Shown: positions 11,605 through 22,545, numbered from the stretch's first letter. The stretch is 64,000 bases of DNA from Neoceratodus forsteri (GCA_016271365.2 JADMNL010000028.1:100598001-100662000), one strand, 5' to 3'. Program-made: numbers and translations. The notes: a model not told the origin generated them from the sequence alone.

Positions 11605-11859
11605 ACTTCCACACATCTAGATGTCTGAGAACCAGGGATATTCCAGTGCCAGACTTAGTAAAAAAAAAAAAAAAAAAAAGACTTGCTACAATTATCCGTC
11701 ATTCAACTAGTGGCATCTCCAGGAAATTAAGAATGACTGGGGCACAGGCAGGGTGCAGAAGCTTTATGATCAGGGACTTAATTTAAAAGAGACGTAAACA
11801 ATGATTAAAAATAAAGTCCTGGGACCTTGAGGTCCCAGTGAGCACATTGAGACCTAAAG
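11605..11859. other. Unassigned spacer with A20 tract
   Basis: Sequence between DIRS-B1 and A3. It contains a ~20 bp A-run at about 11660-11679 and no coding or repeat signature I recognise. It may be the original host DNA flanking B1. Confidence 0.4.
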
Positions 11860-12060
11860 AAAAAAATACCCACCGTAGTAATGTTGTTTCTTCTAATGGA
11901 CTCTTGCTGTATTCTGACATTATGCAGTTAGCCCCAGCACTTGAACTGCCCCAGAAAGGAAAGAGTTAACTCTATGCAGAAGCATAGAACGTTGAGCTCG
12001 AGCTTGGTTTTCAAACCTCTGTCCTTGGTACACTCTGATGTAACTGTCAGATTCTTACGA
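11860..12060. repeat. Left ITR (coding 3' end) of A3
   Basis: Inverted partner of 18181-18354: shared AGTTAGCCCCAGCACTTGAACTG, GGAAAGAGTTAACTCTATGC and CTCTGTCC...GGTACACT blocks. The tip dyad has decayed to TACCCACCGTAGTAA. Confidence 0.85.
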
Positions 12061-12312
12061 GCACTATACTAACTAATTAGCTATAGAAATTGTTTTGAAA
12101 AAGTTTAGCCATAGGCAACAAACACTTGGGTCCAGAAAGACTCAAGTCAAGAACCCAAGAAGAAATCTTATGTAGATAGTGATAATAGATAACGATAATT
12201 AAGAATTCAAAAATACCCAACCTAGCCAGGATGGGTCAGATGGTACCTCTGGGGTGCAACTCTGCACCTGCCCACCCATATCCCAAAACCAGGTTCTGAG
12301 AGGGGAGGGAGG

Positions 12313-12400
12313 TCAGAATACAGTAAGACTCCATTAGAAGAAAGATTACTACAATGAGTACTTTTTCTTCAAACATGAAGTCTTGCTGTATTCTGACATT
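12313..12400. repeat. ICR of A3
   Basis: Reverse complements of both A3 tips joined at a T-run, with CAGAATACAGTAAGACTCC on one side and ATGAAGTCTTGCTGTATTCTG on the other. Confidence 0.82.
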
Positions 12401-12449
12401 ATGCAGACTACCAAAGCAGTACCCCCCCTGGAGGAGGGAACCACAAAAC

Positions 12450-13700
12450 CTACTTTGGGAACAAGCTCTGCAGTACTGCTGTGCCAAACCTAGCACCATT
12501 TCTGGCCTGAATATCCAGACTGTAATGTTTGGTGAAAGTATGAATAGTTTAACAGGTAGCTGCTTTACAGATATCCAGGAGGGGAATATCCCTAGCTGCT
12601 GCCAAGGAGGCAGCTGTACCCCAGGTCAAGTGAGCCCTCAAGCCTGAGGGAGGTTCTTTGCCTAATTTCGTGTAACAGAATTGGATACACGAAACAATCC
12701 ACCTGGCAACAGTTCTCTTGGTGGCAGGCTTTCCTTTTCCCACTTCTCCAAAAGTGAGAAAGAACCGAGAACAGCCATCTCTATGGGCCTTAGTATGGAC
12801 CATATAACAGCTTAACACCCTTTTTACATCCAGACTGTGCAGCCTTCGCTCATCTGAAGAAGCATGGTCAGTGAAAAACACAGGCAGAGGACGACATGGA
12901 CTGGTTAAGATGAAAATCTGAAACCACTTTAGGAAGAAATTTTATATTTGTCCTGAGGACCACCTTATCCTTACGAAAGGAAATAAAGGCAGGTTCCACT
13001 GACAGGGCCTGTAACTCACTGATTCTCCTGGCAGAAGTAATGGCCACCAGGAACACAGTCTTCCAAGTCAAGTACTTTAGCTCAGCTGAAGATAAGGTAC
13101 GAAGGGGGGCTACATTAGATGTGCAATACAGATTTTTTTTTTTTACCAATTATTTTACCAGGTGAGACACACTAAGCTGAAAGCTTGTTTGCAGATGCAA
13201 CCTGGGAGCACAAGGAAGTGACTTGCTCAGGGTCACACAGTATGCAAGTGGGGGCTGTGGGATTCAAACCCAGGTCTCCAGATTTGCAGCTCAGGGCCTT
13301 AAGCCACTGTGCCATACTGCCTCCCAATTTAGGTCCCAAGCAGGAGCTGGCTCCCTAAAGGAAGGGTTGATATGAACCAGACCTTTGAAAAACTTACTGA
13401 ACACAGGATGAGAAGCAAGGGAAGATCTCGTCTCTGCAGAGAGAGAAAAGCAGAGACAGCTGCTAGATGAACCTTAAGAGTAGCAGGCCTGAGGCCTAAG
13501 CTATTCAAATGGACTAAATAGTCCAAAGCTGTGGAAATGCCAGCAGAATCTGGTTGTATATTCCTCTGAGAACACCAGATGCTGAATCTCTTCCACTTAG
13601 AATTATAGGTTTTTCTGGTGGAAGGTTTTCTAGAAACCTTTAGGATACCCAGAACTAGTGAAAGATGAAATCCTGCATACTCTAGCTCTTAAAGAGCCAG
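12450..13700 (-). pseudogene. DIRS tyrosine recombinase (A3), broken and SINE-interrupted
   Basis: Ends at the family-typical stop (FPK-TAG, 12450-12452). The first Arg block AITSARRISELQ is intact near 13020-13055. The second catalytic box reads HLTW instead of HSTR (about 12620), so the HxxR arginine is lost in addition to the physical break. A CORE-type SINE (13133-13326) splits the gene between the Arg block and the N-terminal domain, which resumes near 13330-13530 (DYLVHLNSLGLRPATLKVHLAAVSAF). Confidence 0.83.
13133..13326 (-). mobile_element. CORE/MIR-type SINE inside A3 recombinase
   Basis: On the minus strand it starts GGGAGGCAGTATGGCACAGTGG (A-box region), then has GGTTTGAATCCC (B-box), a TGTGTGACCCTGAGCAAGTCAC core, and ends in an A-run after TAAAATAATTGG. 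This is the layout of tRNA-headed CORE-SINEs such as MIR. A short ATTT-like duplication may flank it; I could not define a longer one. It must be younger than the A3 insertion. Confidence 0.8.
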
Positions 13701-16190
13701 GCTTTGAGAATGACAGATTGAAGGTTGGGGTACCAAGTCCTCCCCTGTGAGAAGGACAGGAGGTTGTGCCTCCTGGGAAGACAGAAAGGAATTGTCACTG
13801 CCAGAGACAGCAACAGGGGGATACTACGGTTGCCTGCCCCAATACAGTGCCACCAATATCACTGTGCAGGGTTGAGACCTGATTTTGATCCATATTCTGA
13901 ATATCACAGGAAAGGGAAGGAAGGCGTAAAGAAACCTGTTTGTCCAATCCAACAAGAGAGCATCCTGAGGAACAGACCCCAGGATTGGAGGTCTGCAACA
14001 GAACAGTGGAAGCTGATGAATTGTCTGGGGCTGCAGAGGTCTATCTCTGGAGTGCCCCATCTCTTGAAAATGACTTGAAGAACATGATGATTCAGGGACC
14101 ACTCGTGGTGACCTTCAGAAATTCTGCTGAGGGCATCTGCCAGCACATTGTCCTTCCCTGGAAGATGCCTTCATCAGCGAAAATCTGGAGAGAATAGGCC
14201 AGTGACCATACCTTCATGGCTTCTGTGCACAAAGCCGTGGACAGAGTGCCCCCTGCTTGTTTATGTACCACATGGTGATGGTGTTGTCTGTCCTGACTTG
14301 CACCACTTTCCCCTGAACCGATTCTGAGAATGCTTGAAGGGCTAGAAACACAGCCCTGAGTTCCAGAAGACTGATATGAAGGAGAGACTCCTGCTGTGAC
14401 CATATGCCCTGCGCAGTGAGGTTCCCCAGATGGGTTCCCCAATCCTGAAGGGATGCATCTGTTGTGAGAACAGCTGAAGGTGTCTGGTGAAGAAAAGGGA
14501 CTCCTTGCCTGAGACTGTCCTCCTCCAACCACTATTGGAGAGCCTGGACAAGAGTCTGAGTCACTGGAATTAACTTGGTAAGAGGGTCCTTCTTCTGAGA
14601 CCAGAAATACCTTAGGTGAAACAATGTCCCTCATTTGGAAACTGGCTCCTTGGATCACTGCACTGGCAGCTGCCATGTGGCCTAGAAGCTGGAGAAAATG
14701 TCTGGCTGGACGAGACACCCAAGGTCTGAAGGAGGCTGCCAAATCTGTGAGAGCCTTTACCCTTGAGAGAGGGAGAAAGGCCTTTGCCTGAATGATATCC
14801 AGTTAATTTTTTTATTATACTTTTTGGCCCTTGCTCTGAGGCCACCTTCCTGCACCTACCTTGCCCTCCAATTGCCACCACCCTCCACTGTCACCGATAC
14901 TCCCTGGTTTTCCCCCACAGGGTGGGGCCATGGGGCCGCTGTCTGCCCGTCTATGACGGGGAAATTTGCCGGCTACCCAGCACTGCCTCCCTGGCTTCCC
15001 CCCCAGGGCAGGGTTCAGGGCTCGCAGCAGCCCACGGCACCCTAATTAAGTCGGTGGCGTGGTGGAGTGGCAGAGAGCCGTACAAGCCAGGCGCAGAGGA
15101 GGCATCATGAGTCAGGCTCAGGAATTATTGTATGCCCACTGAGGAGCCGGACGTGCACTGATGTCAGCGCACTGAAGTGCAGACGTCTGCTGGCTCCCCC
15201 CCCGGTGAATGCCCACGCCCTGCCAAACACCCAGCCACCGCTGGGTGTCACTGCAGCGTGGTGCATGTCCCTCACCCGCCCTGAAGGAAGGAGAACTGTC
15301 ACAGAACGCTCAATCCTTCCTTCCTCCAGTCAGCCCCTGGCAGCCAGAGTCCGTTCCCAAACCCAGGTCCCTGGCACGGCGCGAGGTGTGGCATCCAGAT
15401 GGTATCCAGTTCTACCCCTATGATGGCGAGAAGCTGAACTGGTTCCAGAACTGACCTGGATAGATTGAGAAAAAATCCTCAGGAACCCAGAAGCCTCTGG
15501 GTAACAGTCAGAGCTGACTTGACTTGGTCAGAGGACTGGCCTACAATGAGCCAATCGTCTAGATAGGGGAACACAGAAATGTCCTGCCTTCTGAGGTAGG
15601 CTACAACCACTGCTAGGCATTTTGTAAAGACTCTGGGAGCAGACGTCAGGCCAAAGGGCATTGCTCTGAACTGATAATGACCCAAGGGCAACTCGAACCT
15701 GAGGTACTTTCCGTGGGAGCATCTGATAGGAATGTGGAAACAGGCATCCTTGAAGTCCAGGAAGGCTAGCCAGTCTCCTGGTCTCAAATAGGGAAGAAAG
15801 ATTCCCAGCGTCACCATTTTGAATTTTGGCTTTGTAAGATGTTTGCTCAGGTATCTTAGGTATAAGATGGGTCGCCACTTCCGTCTTTTTCGGGGTAAGG
15901 AAGTATCTTGAATACAAGCCTTTCCCTCTGTGCAGTAGAGGTACTTGCTCCACAGTTTTTAGGAACAATAAGGAAGAAACCTCTGCCCCAAAGTAGCTGT
16001 TTCCAGAGGTGTGGCAGGTTTGAAGAATCTTGCTCTTATTTGGGGAAATCCTTTTCCTTTGAAGCTGAGAGCAAGTCCCTGGCTTACTACTTCCAGGACC
16101 CATTTGTCTTAAGTGACAGACTTCCATGCCTGGAAGAAGTAAGCCAGCCTGCCCCCTACTGGAATAGAGGAGGTGACCCGGTCTGACACA
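13682..16190 (-). pseudogene. DIRS RT-RNase H (A3), broken and SINE-interrupted
   Basis: The C-terminal end (AWLFKS-TAG) is at 13682-13684, followed upstream by RNase H (RTDNTITMWYINKQG near 14240-14300, LELRAVFLALQAF near 14330). A 598 bp SINE interrupts the gene at 14805-15402. The RT palm then lies at 15479-15960, with LDFKDACFHIPIRCSHGKYLR (motif A region) and FPYLDDWLIVGQSSDQV (motif C). The RT palm segment from 15479 to 15817 is open and well preserved. Confidence 0.85.
14805..15402 (-). mobile_element. tRNA-related SINE (~600 bp) inside A3 RT
   Basis: Interrupts the RT gene and is flanked by TATCCAGTT direct repeats (14796-14804 and 15403-15411), which together restore the uninterrupted reading seen in A4. 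The plus strand begins with a T-run (a poly-A tail on the minus strand). The minus-strand head has a degenerate GGTTTGGGAAC B-box. Related copies are at 20150, 26482, 29709 and 31191. Confidence 0.82.
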
Positions 16191-17788
16191 TCAGGGTGTC
16201 TGTTTGGCAGCAGCCTTAGGCTGTGAAGAGGATGGAGCCCTGCTCATCCCTCTTCAGCCTCTCCCTCTGAAGAACCCCCTCTGCTGAGAAGCAGAGGAAG
16301 CCTGGGCTTGGTAAAAATGCCTGTGAAAATGCCTGCCCCTGCCAGCCCCAGACTGCTGCTTTTGTGGAGTAGCTTGCCTTTCCTTGGCCACTGCACTCCT
16401 GTAGGTGGTCCTGTATTGATCCATCTTTTTCATGTATGCCTCTGTTTGCTCCCCAGAGTTTTGTGTGACATGGAAATCCATGGCCTTAGCCTGGGTATCC
16501 TGTGATAGGCTAGTACATCCGAGCCAAGCAAACCCCTGCAAGGAGACAGATATAGCCATGACTTGATGCCATATCACTGGAGTACACAGCAGCATGAAAC
16601 TGGACCTTAGATGCCTCTATGCCATCTGCAGCCACCTGTTCCAACTCCTTGGCCAGCTGGGGAAGGGCATTTTTTGCTAATTTCAGAACTGTATCCTACC
16701 TAGATTTCTGGTACCTAGCCACATAGGCCATGTAAGAGGCCTGCCTGAGTCCCAAGGAGGATGCTAAATACTGCTTCTTTGCCATAGCATCCACCTTCTG
16801 GAATCCTTATCTGGGGTGTGTGAAGCCAAGAGAATATTAGCCTTGTTACAGGCTGCAGCCTGCACAAACCCAACATAGCTACAATGATTATATTGGAATT
16901 CTGTCCCAGAACCTGACAACATATATTTCCTGTCCATCTTTTTAAGCACAGGAGGTATAGAAGTGGGAACCTGCAGAATTTTTTGAGTCCATTTCCCCAA
17001 AGATTTGTGCAGGGGAATAGACAGTCTCTTTGACTCTGGGACATCCATCATTTCCACAAAGTCAGGTTCCTCTTCCTCTTCAGAAGCTACCACAGTTGGT
17101 AGCTGAAGAGTTTCTGCCACTTTCTTGTAAAACAAAAAGTAGGAGGGGGACTCAAAGTCTGGGAGGAGAAACAGAGGTAGGCCTGTCTGGGGAGATGTTA
17201 GGCTCCACTGGCTCATCTACGCCTTCAAAATCATTATCTTCATCGTCTGCTTGTTCTTCTCTTCCCACTCCACTTCAGGAAAGGCCTCTGGATCATATTC
17301 CGAGAAGACTTGAACCGACATACCGATCACCTTCCAGAGGTCGGTTCGGTCGGATTGGGACAAAGTGATTGTACAATGGTGATCGCGTTCGCGATTTCTT
17401 CAGCAGTTAGGATCTGTGGGTTTGGATCTCAACCAACTGACTTTCTTTTCCTTTTTGACGGGACTGATCCCTCGGAATTGGATTTCCTTTTGCACGAGGA
17501 GACATCGCCCATGTCAGCAGGCACCCCTTCAGGTTCGGTCAGAACCGAACCGGGCTGGCCATCTGGATCAGCAGATTTTTCGGCCGCTTTTTCCTTCAGC
17601 CTATTTAACTGCTTTCCCAGCATGGCTTTGGGAAAATCTGCACATATTTGGCAGTCTGTTTTAAGGCAGTCAAACCCCAGACAATATACACAGACGAGGT
17701 GGGAATCAGCTTTGACAAAAGCCTCCCCACACTCCATGCAGTGCTGAAACCCAGTTGGACTGGTTTTCTTTTTGGGTTTCTCAGACAT
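16191..17788 (-). pseudogene. DIRS gag-like ORF (A3), broken
   Basis: Starts at the conserved ATG at 17788. Residues 1-119 are open to about 17429 and show the full Cys cluster: CMECGEAF, then CVYCLGFDCLKTDCQIC. An acidic stretch (about 17050-17110) precedes FVEMMDVPESKRLSIPLHKS. The C-terminal region is in pieces at 16254-16595. The stop is TGA at 16191-16193. This is the best-preserved gag N-terminus in the window. Confidence 0.78.
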
Positions 17789-18180
17789 TGCCTTTCTTTA
17801 TAAAAGTTACCCTTAACAGCGTTCAAGCCAGGTAACACCACACCTTTCCGTCACCAACTGGTTCACGGGTTGTGGAAAAAAACGGAATAAATGTCGTTTT
17901 TTTGAGACCAAAAAGTACCAGACACACTACTAGAGAAAACACAAGAAAATTACCAGAAAATACAAGAATACCAGAATTGGTTCGGTTCCACACTGGACCG
18001 ACCGATGAGGAACCGAAGGAAAACAATTTCTATCACAATCTACCACTTACACTACCTGTACCGCAGACAGAGATCTGAAACCGAAAAAAGAAATAAAATG
18101 GTTGATTAAACCGAACAAATTTAATACAATCGAACAGAAGTAGCGAGGAGAAATCCCCGTAGCATCTTCACAGATAGGCG

Positions 18181-18354
18181 GAGTAAAGAATCTGACGGTT
18201 ACATCAGTGTACCAGGGACAGAGGTTTGAAAACTGAGCTCGAGCGCAACGTTCTATGCTTCTGCATAGAGTTAACTCTTTCCTCTCCACGGCAGTTCAAG
18301 TGCTGGGGCTAACTGCATAATGTTAGCATACAGCAAGACTTCATGTTGTTTGAA
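18181..18354. repeat. Right ITR (coding 5' end) of A3
   Basis: Inverted partner of 11860-12060. The inner edge is GAGTAAAGAATCTGACGG and the outer tip ends TTCATGTTGTTTGAA. Confidence 0.85.
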
Positions 18355-18873
18355 AAACACATTTTCAGCACTTGCTTCTTTTCTCCCCCAAATTATCTGG
18401 TTGATCTTGTGATTACCCACTCCCATGGAAACATGACCCCATGAAGTCAGCAACAGTCTCAGCTGCAGGGTACCATCCCTGGCTCAAAAAGCGCAGACTG
18501 AGTTCAGCGTTTAATGCTGCTGACAGATCTGGTCCCTCTCGGCTGCTCTGTGCCATCCTCCTTTACAACAGTGTTAAATGCTGAAATCTACCCAATCTAA
18601 GGCTGCACTCAGTCAGTGATGTTCAAGATATTATAGTCTGCTGCAGCTGAGATGGCTGCAGATGTTAGTCACGGGGGGGGGAGGAGATCATAGGAGCAAG
18701 CAGATATTTTCTGAAAAACTAGATTTAAAATTCGGTTTTGTAACTTAGTATGCTGATCGGACTTTATGTTCTCAGTACTTTGTTTTGAGGCATTGTTTAT
18801 TACTTCCCCATTAAATCTGGGTTATGTTGGCACCTGAATATCACAGCTGCAGCAGCTTCAGCGTGACATATGA
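18355..18873. other. No recognisable feature
   Basis: Mixed-composition sequence with a short G-run near 18675. I see no ORF, repeat edge or RNA gene that I can support. Confidence 0.4.
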
Positions 18874-19111
18874 CCACTAAAGCAACAAAAATCACAGTGC
18901 AAACTCGGGTACATGCAGTGAAATAATCACCATTTTGCAGAACAGATAAAACTCCAGTGCTTCAAGGCACCCTGCCTCTTTACGAGGAAGCTCCCTGGTG
19001 AAAAGGCAGGGCGTCTCGAGGTGCTGGAGCTTGGTCTGTTCTACACAATGGTAATTAAACTATTTCACTGAATTCACTTCAGTTTGTGCTGAGATTTTGT
19101 TACTTTAGTGG
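18874..19111. repeat. Foldback (palindromic) element, ~238 bp
   Basis: Two arms pair across a centre near 18992. CCACTAAAGCAACAAAAATC on the left pairs with the strand opposite GATTTTGTTACTTTAGTGG on the right. The pairing continues through AGAACAGA/TCTGTTCT and CACCCTGCC/GGCAGGGCG to a loop near GAAGCTCCCTGG. Arms are imperfect, as expected for an old MITE. A similar small stem-loop with a CTCCCTGGGGA loop lies near 28775-28840. Confidence 0.7.
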
Positions 19112-19257
19112 TAATTATCCACGGCTGCACCCAGTTTTTCAAGTCTTTCAAGTGCACAGTTTTCGGGATTTGTTGCTCTGACATGTACCCTGTCTGGCCC
19201 CAGCCTGAAGTAGACACTGCATTCATATTTATAGTGCTACCTACCAAGTAAAAAAAA

Positions 19258-19420
19258 AAGAAAGTTACTTACTGTAACCACAGATCGGCAAAAGTATCTT
19301 CCCCATACGGCTGCATTCTTTGATCTTGGGGCTAGAGGTGATAGGGTTACATGACATCAAATATTTTGCCAGATGCCAACAATTGTCTTGGCACCAGCGC
19401 ATTCGTGACACCGCATATTG
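19258..19420. repeat. Left tip/ITR of DIRS-E1
   Basis: Contains GTTACTTACTGTAAC (19264-19278). Its reverse complement aligns with 25240-25290 (ICR), and it resembles the DIRS-E2 tip at 35135. The inner limit is uncertain. Confidence 0.55.
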
Positions 19421-20149
19421 TAGTCAGTGTGACTACGGTCGGCACCCTAACTCCCTCAGTTTTGTCAGCAAGAAGTAGAAAACCAGCACTGTGGTTATAG
19501 CTGTGGAACACAAGGGTTTCCCTCCACCAGGAGTCACTCCCCAACCCATCTCAAACAGGTTGTAAATGAACCAAACACACAGAAAGTCCCAAAATAGGGC
19601 TATCGCCCACAAGCCTAAGGCAAGGGCCAATGGTAAGTGAATGACTCTGTAAACTGCCTTCTAAATGCTCTCAAGCGGAATGTAATGCGCCCAGGAAACA
19701 GAGCAACACCCCAAGAATGCCCTGGGCAATCTGCGTGTGCCAGGCAACAAGGCAGTCAGAGTATACAGATAATGTCTCTTATTGATATGGGATGATCAGA
19801 TGCATGGAAAGCAATTAAGTGGTGCATGCCAACTGGTCTGTATCCCCGACAGCAAAATGTTAGGGGATAGAACACTAAGAGACCTTACTAGCAACCAAAT
19901 GTCTTGGTGATCAACAAAAAACATTGGCACCTCGCCTCAGCAGCTGATGCCCTAGTGGGTATAAAAGGTGACAATCGATCACCTAAGAGGGATGAAAAAA
20001 AGCAACCCAGAATCTCAAGACGGAGAAAAAGGAAACAGGCTGGGTGCAAACCTCGGTTGGCGCGGAACTCACCAAAATGAGACCAACCAGAAAAAAATTG
20101 GGCTGGAACGTAAGTAATTGGGTGTCCAATGCTTATCAAAAATAAGGCA

Positions 20150-20720
20150 AAAGGCCAACCCGCCAAGCGCAGCAATAGAAGCTTGCCTGCGATGCTAGAC
20201 CAGGTTTAGGAACAAGCCTGGGCTGCTGAAAAGCTGGCAGGGGAGGAGAGGATCGAGCGTCCTATGGACTGCTCTCCTCCTGGGAGGGAAGGTTGCCGTT
20301 CCCGCTGCCATACTGCCACCTGGGTGACCACAGGTGGCCAGAGCAGTGGAGAATGCCACGTTGGGAGGGGGGGTGTCAGCTGGGAAACCCAAGCTCATCG
20401 CATTGGTCTCCCTGTGTGTGTGCGCTGACATAGCCAGGGGACTGTGGACACCAGGAACAGAAAAGTTTAGCCCTGGTGCTGGCTTCCAGCGGGGACCCTG
20501 GTACAGCCCGGGGCAAGCCCTGCTGTCACCATTCAGCCCAGACAACGTGCGCATGGGGGGGTGTAGCCAGTCACCCTCTACTCCTGTCTGGAGGGTAAAC
20601 CAAGGCTCCATGGGGGCAGGCTGCAGTGGGATAGGCAGGAAAAACTGCGGCTGGCCCAGTGGCTCCTCAGCCAGGAGACCGGCCCAAAGATTCAGGGGCC
20701 AAAACTGTAAATTAAAAAAA
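20150..20720 (+). mobile_element. tRNA-related SINE (~570 bp), full length
   Basis: Flanked by AAAATAAGGCA direct repeats (20139-20149 and 20721-20731) and ends in an A-run. The head has AGCGCAGCAATAGAAGC (A-box-like) and GCTAGACCAGGTTTAGGAAC (B-box-like). It shares a GGATCGAGCGTCC block with the other copies of the family. The ORF visible inside it (20334-20741) is incidental. Confidence 0.82.
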
Positions 20721-20956
20721 AAAATAAGGCATAAAAACTAATTTGGATCTGTCAGTATTTCACCTTGAATGCCAGGTACAGAAAATCTCAGCCAAATAAT
20801 GTTAACAAAAAAAAGGAGGAGGAAAAAACTGTATTCAGCCAGAGATGGCATGCTACATTTTTTAACTGAATTACAATTTTCAGAAGTGTATCTGGGACAT
20901 CCAAGTAAAACCTTGGGTTCCAGCTCTAAAGGAGGAAAAGAACAGATAGAAGAAAT

Positions 20957-21150
20957 GAAAAAATTACTCACCTTAGTAATGTTGTTTCTTCTAATGGAGT
21001 CTTGCTGTATTCTATTTGTAGTGATCTCCAACCTTTGAACTGCCCCGGAGAGGAAAGAGTTAACTTTCCATGCAAGGCATGGAACGCTGAGCTCGAGCTC
21101 GGTTGAGCCTCTGTCTGCTGTTGTTTGAACTCCAACCACCAGATCTTTAC
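20957..21150. repeat. Left ITR (coding 3' end) of A4
   Basis: Inverted partner of 24715-24889: near-identical GTGATCTCCAACCTTTGAAC, GGAAAGAGTTAACTTTCCATG and GAGCTCGAGCTCGG blocks. The tip carries TTACTCACCTTAGTAA (20964-20979). Confidence 0.88.
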
Positions 21151-21403
21151 GAGCTATACTCACTGGGCGTCCTGTGTGGAAACTGTAAACTCACACTAGC
21201 CAACTGGCAACTAAATTTAATACAAAGGGTTTTTTGGTTTCAAAGCAAAGACTCAAGTCAGGAAACCCAAAAAACCAAACACAACACACACCCAAAAATT
21301 AAAGGGTGAGAAAAGGAGGCATCTCTAGGGTGCCAACACTGCTCCTGCCCACCCACATCCCAAAAACCAGGTTCTGAGAGCGGAGGCGGGGGGGAGGGGG
21401 AGG

Positions 21404-21493
21404 TCAGAATACAGCAAGACTCCATTAGAAGAAACATTACTAAGGTGAGTAATTTTTTCTTCAAACAACATGAAGTCTTGCTGTATTCTGACT
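21404..21493. repeat. ICR of A4
   Basis: Reverse complements of both A4 tips meet at the T-run near 21453-21460. It includes TTACTAAGGTGAGTAA at 21437-21452. Confidence 0.87.
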
Positions 21494-21538
21494 AATTGCA
21501 GACTACCAAGCAGTACCTCCATGGAGGAGGGACAGAAC

Positions 21539-22545
21539 CTATTTTGGGAACAGGCTCTGAAGTACTGCTGTAAGAAACCCGAGCATCACTCCTAGCCTGG
21601 ATATCCAGAGAGTAATGCTTGGTAAAAGTATGGACTGTTTTGCAGGTGGCTGCTTGACAAACCTCTAAGATAGGGATATCCCTGGCAGCAGCCAGGGAAA
21701 CAGCTGTACCTCTAGTAGAGTGAGCCTCAGGCCTGAGGGTGGGATTCTACCCAATTTTTCATAGCAGAATTGTATACAAGAGACAATCCACCTGGTAATA
21801 GATCTTTAGTGGCAGGTTTTCTCACCGACCTCACCATAATGAGGAACAATTGAGGAGTCAAACCCTTGCGCGCCTATGTAGTAGCTAAGGGCCCTTTTCA
21901 TGTCCAGGTTGTGCAGCCCTCTCTCCAGAGGAGGAATGGTCAGTGAAGAAAACAGGAAGAGATATAGACTGGTTAAGGTGGAAATCTGAGACCACCTTAG
22001 GCAAAAACTTCCCATTAGTTCTGAGGACCACCTTATCTCTATGAAAAGAGATAAAAATCAGACTCCACTGACAGGGCCTGTAACTCACCGATGCATCTGG
22101 CAGAAGTAATGGCTACCAAGAATACAGTTTTCCAAGTCAAGTACTTAAGCTCTGCTGAGGACAAAGGCTCAAAAGGGGGTAGCATAAGCTGAGCAATGCA
22201 AACATTTAGGTCCCAAGCAGGAGCAGGGTCCCTGAAGGGAGGATTGGTGTGCAACAATCCCTTGAAGAATTTACAAAATACAGGATGAGCTGAAAGAGAA
22301 GAGGGCTTACCTACTGACAAAAAAGCAGAAACAGCTGGTAAATGTACTTTGAGTGTAGCTGGTCTGAGCCCCAAGCTATTGAGATAAACCATATAGTCCA
22401 GAACTGTAGGCAACCCAGCAGACTCTGGAGAAATATGCTTACCAGAGCACCAAATAGTGAACCTTTTCCATTTGGAGTTGTAAGTCTTTCTGGTGGAAGA
22501 CTTTCAAGAAGCCTTTAGAATATCCAGAACACCTTGAGAGAGATG
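21539..22545 (-). pseudogene. DIRS tyrosine recombinase (A4), broken
   Basis: The stop is the family-typical TAG at 21539-21541. Visible blocks are the HSTRGTA box near 21705-21725, AITSARCIGELQ near 22080-22110 (the ARR of other copies reads ARC), and an open N-terminal region 22039-22413 with DYMVYLNSLGLRPATLKVHLPAVSAF. Single-base deletions around 21720-21900 break the frame. Confidence 0.8.

Larger units (their letters stand above)
11860..18354 (-). mobile_element. DIRS-like retrotransposon A3 with two SINE insertions
   Basis: Minus-strand DIRS-A element with both ITRs, ICR, recombinase, RT-RNase H and gag. Removing the two nested SINEs leaves about 5.7 kb, matching A2. Its ITR carries the TCTATGCAGAAGCATAGA palindrome, a variant of the CATGCAAGGCATG block in A4. 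All genes are broken. Confidence 0.9.

Noticed and set aside
11660..11679. A20 tract as a retrotransposon tail
   Set aside because: No SINE or LINE sequence precedes it on either strand and no target duplication was found.
15105..15302. tRNA gene in the SINE
   Set aside because: Only degenerate A/B-box-like motifs; no cloverleaf can be drawn, so it is a SINE head and not a functional tRNA gene.
15067..15423. 118-codon ORF and neighbours
   Set aside because: Lies entirely in the SINE inserted in A3.
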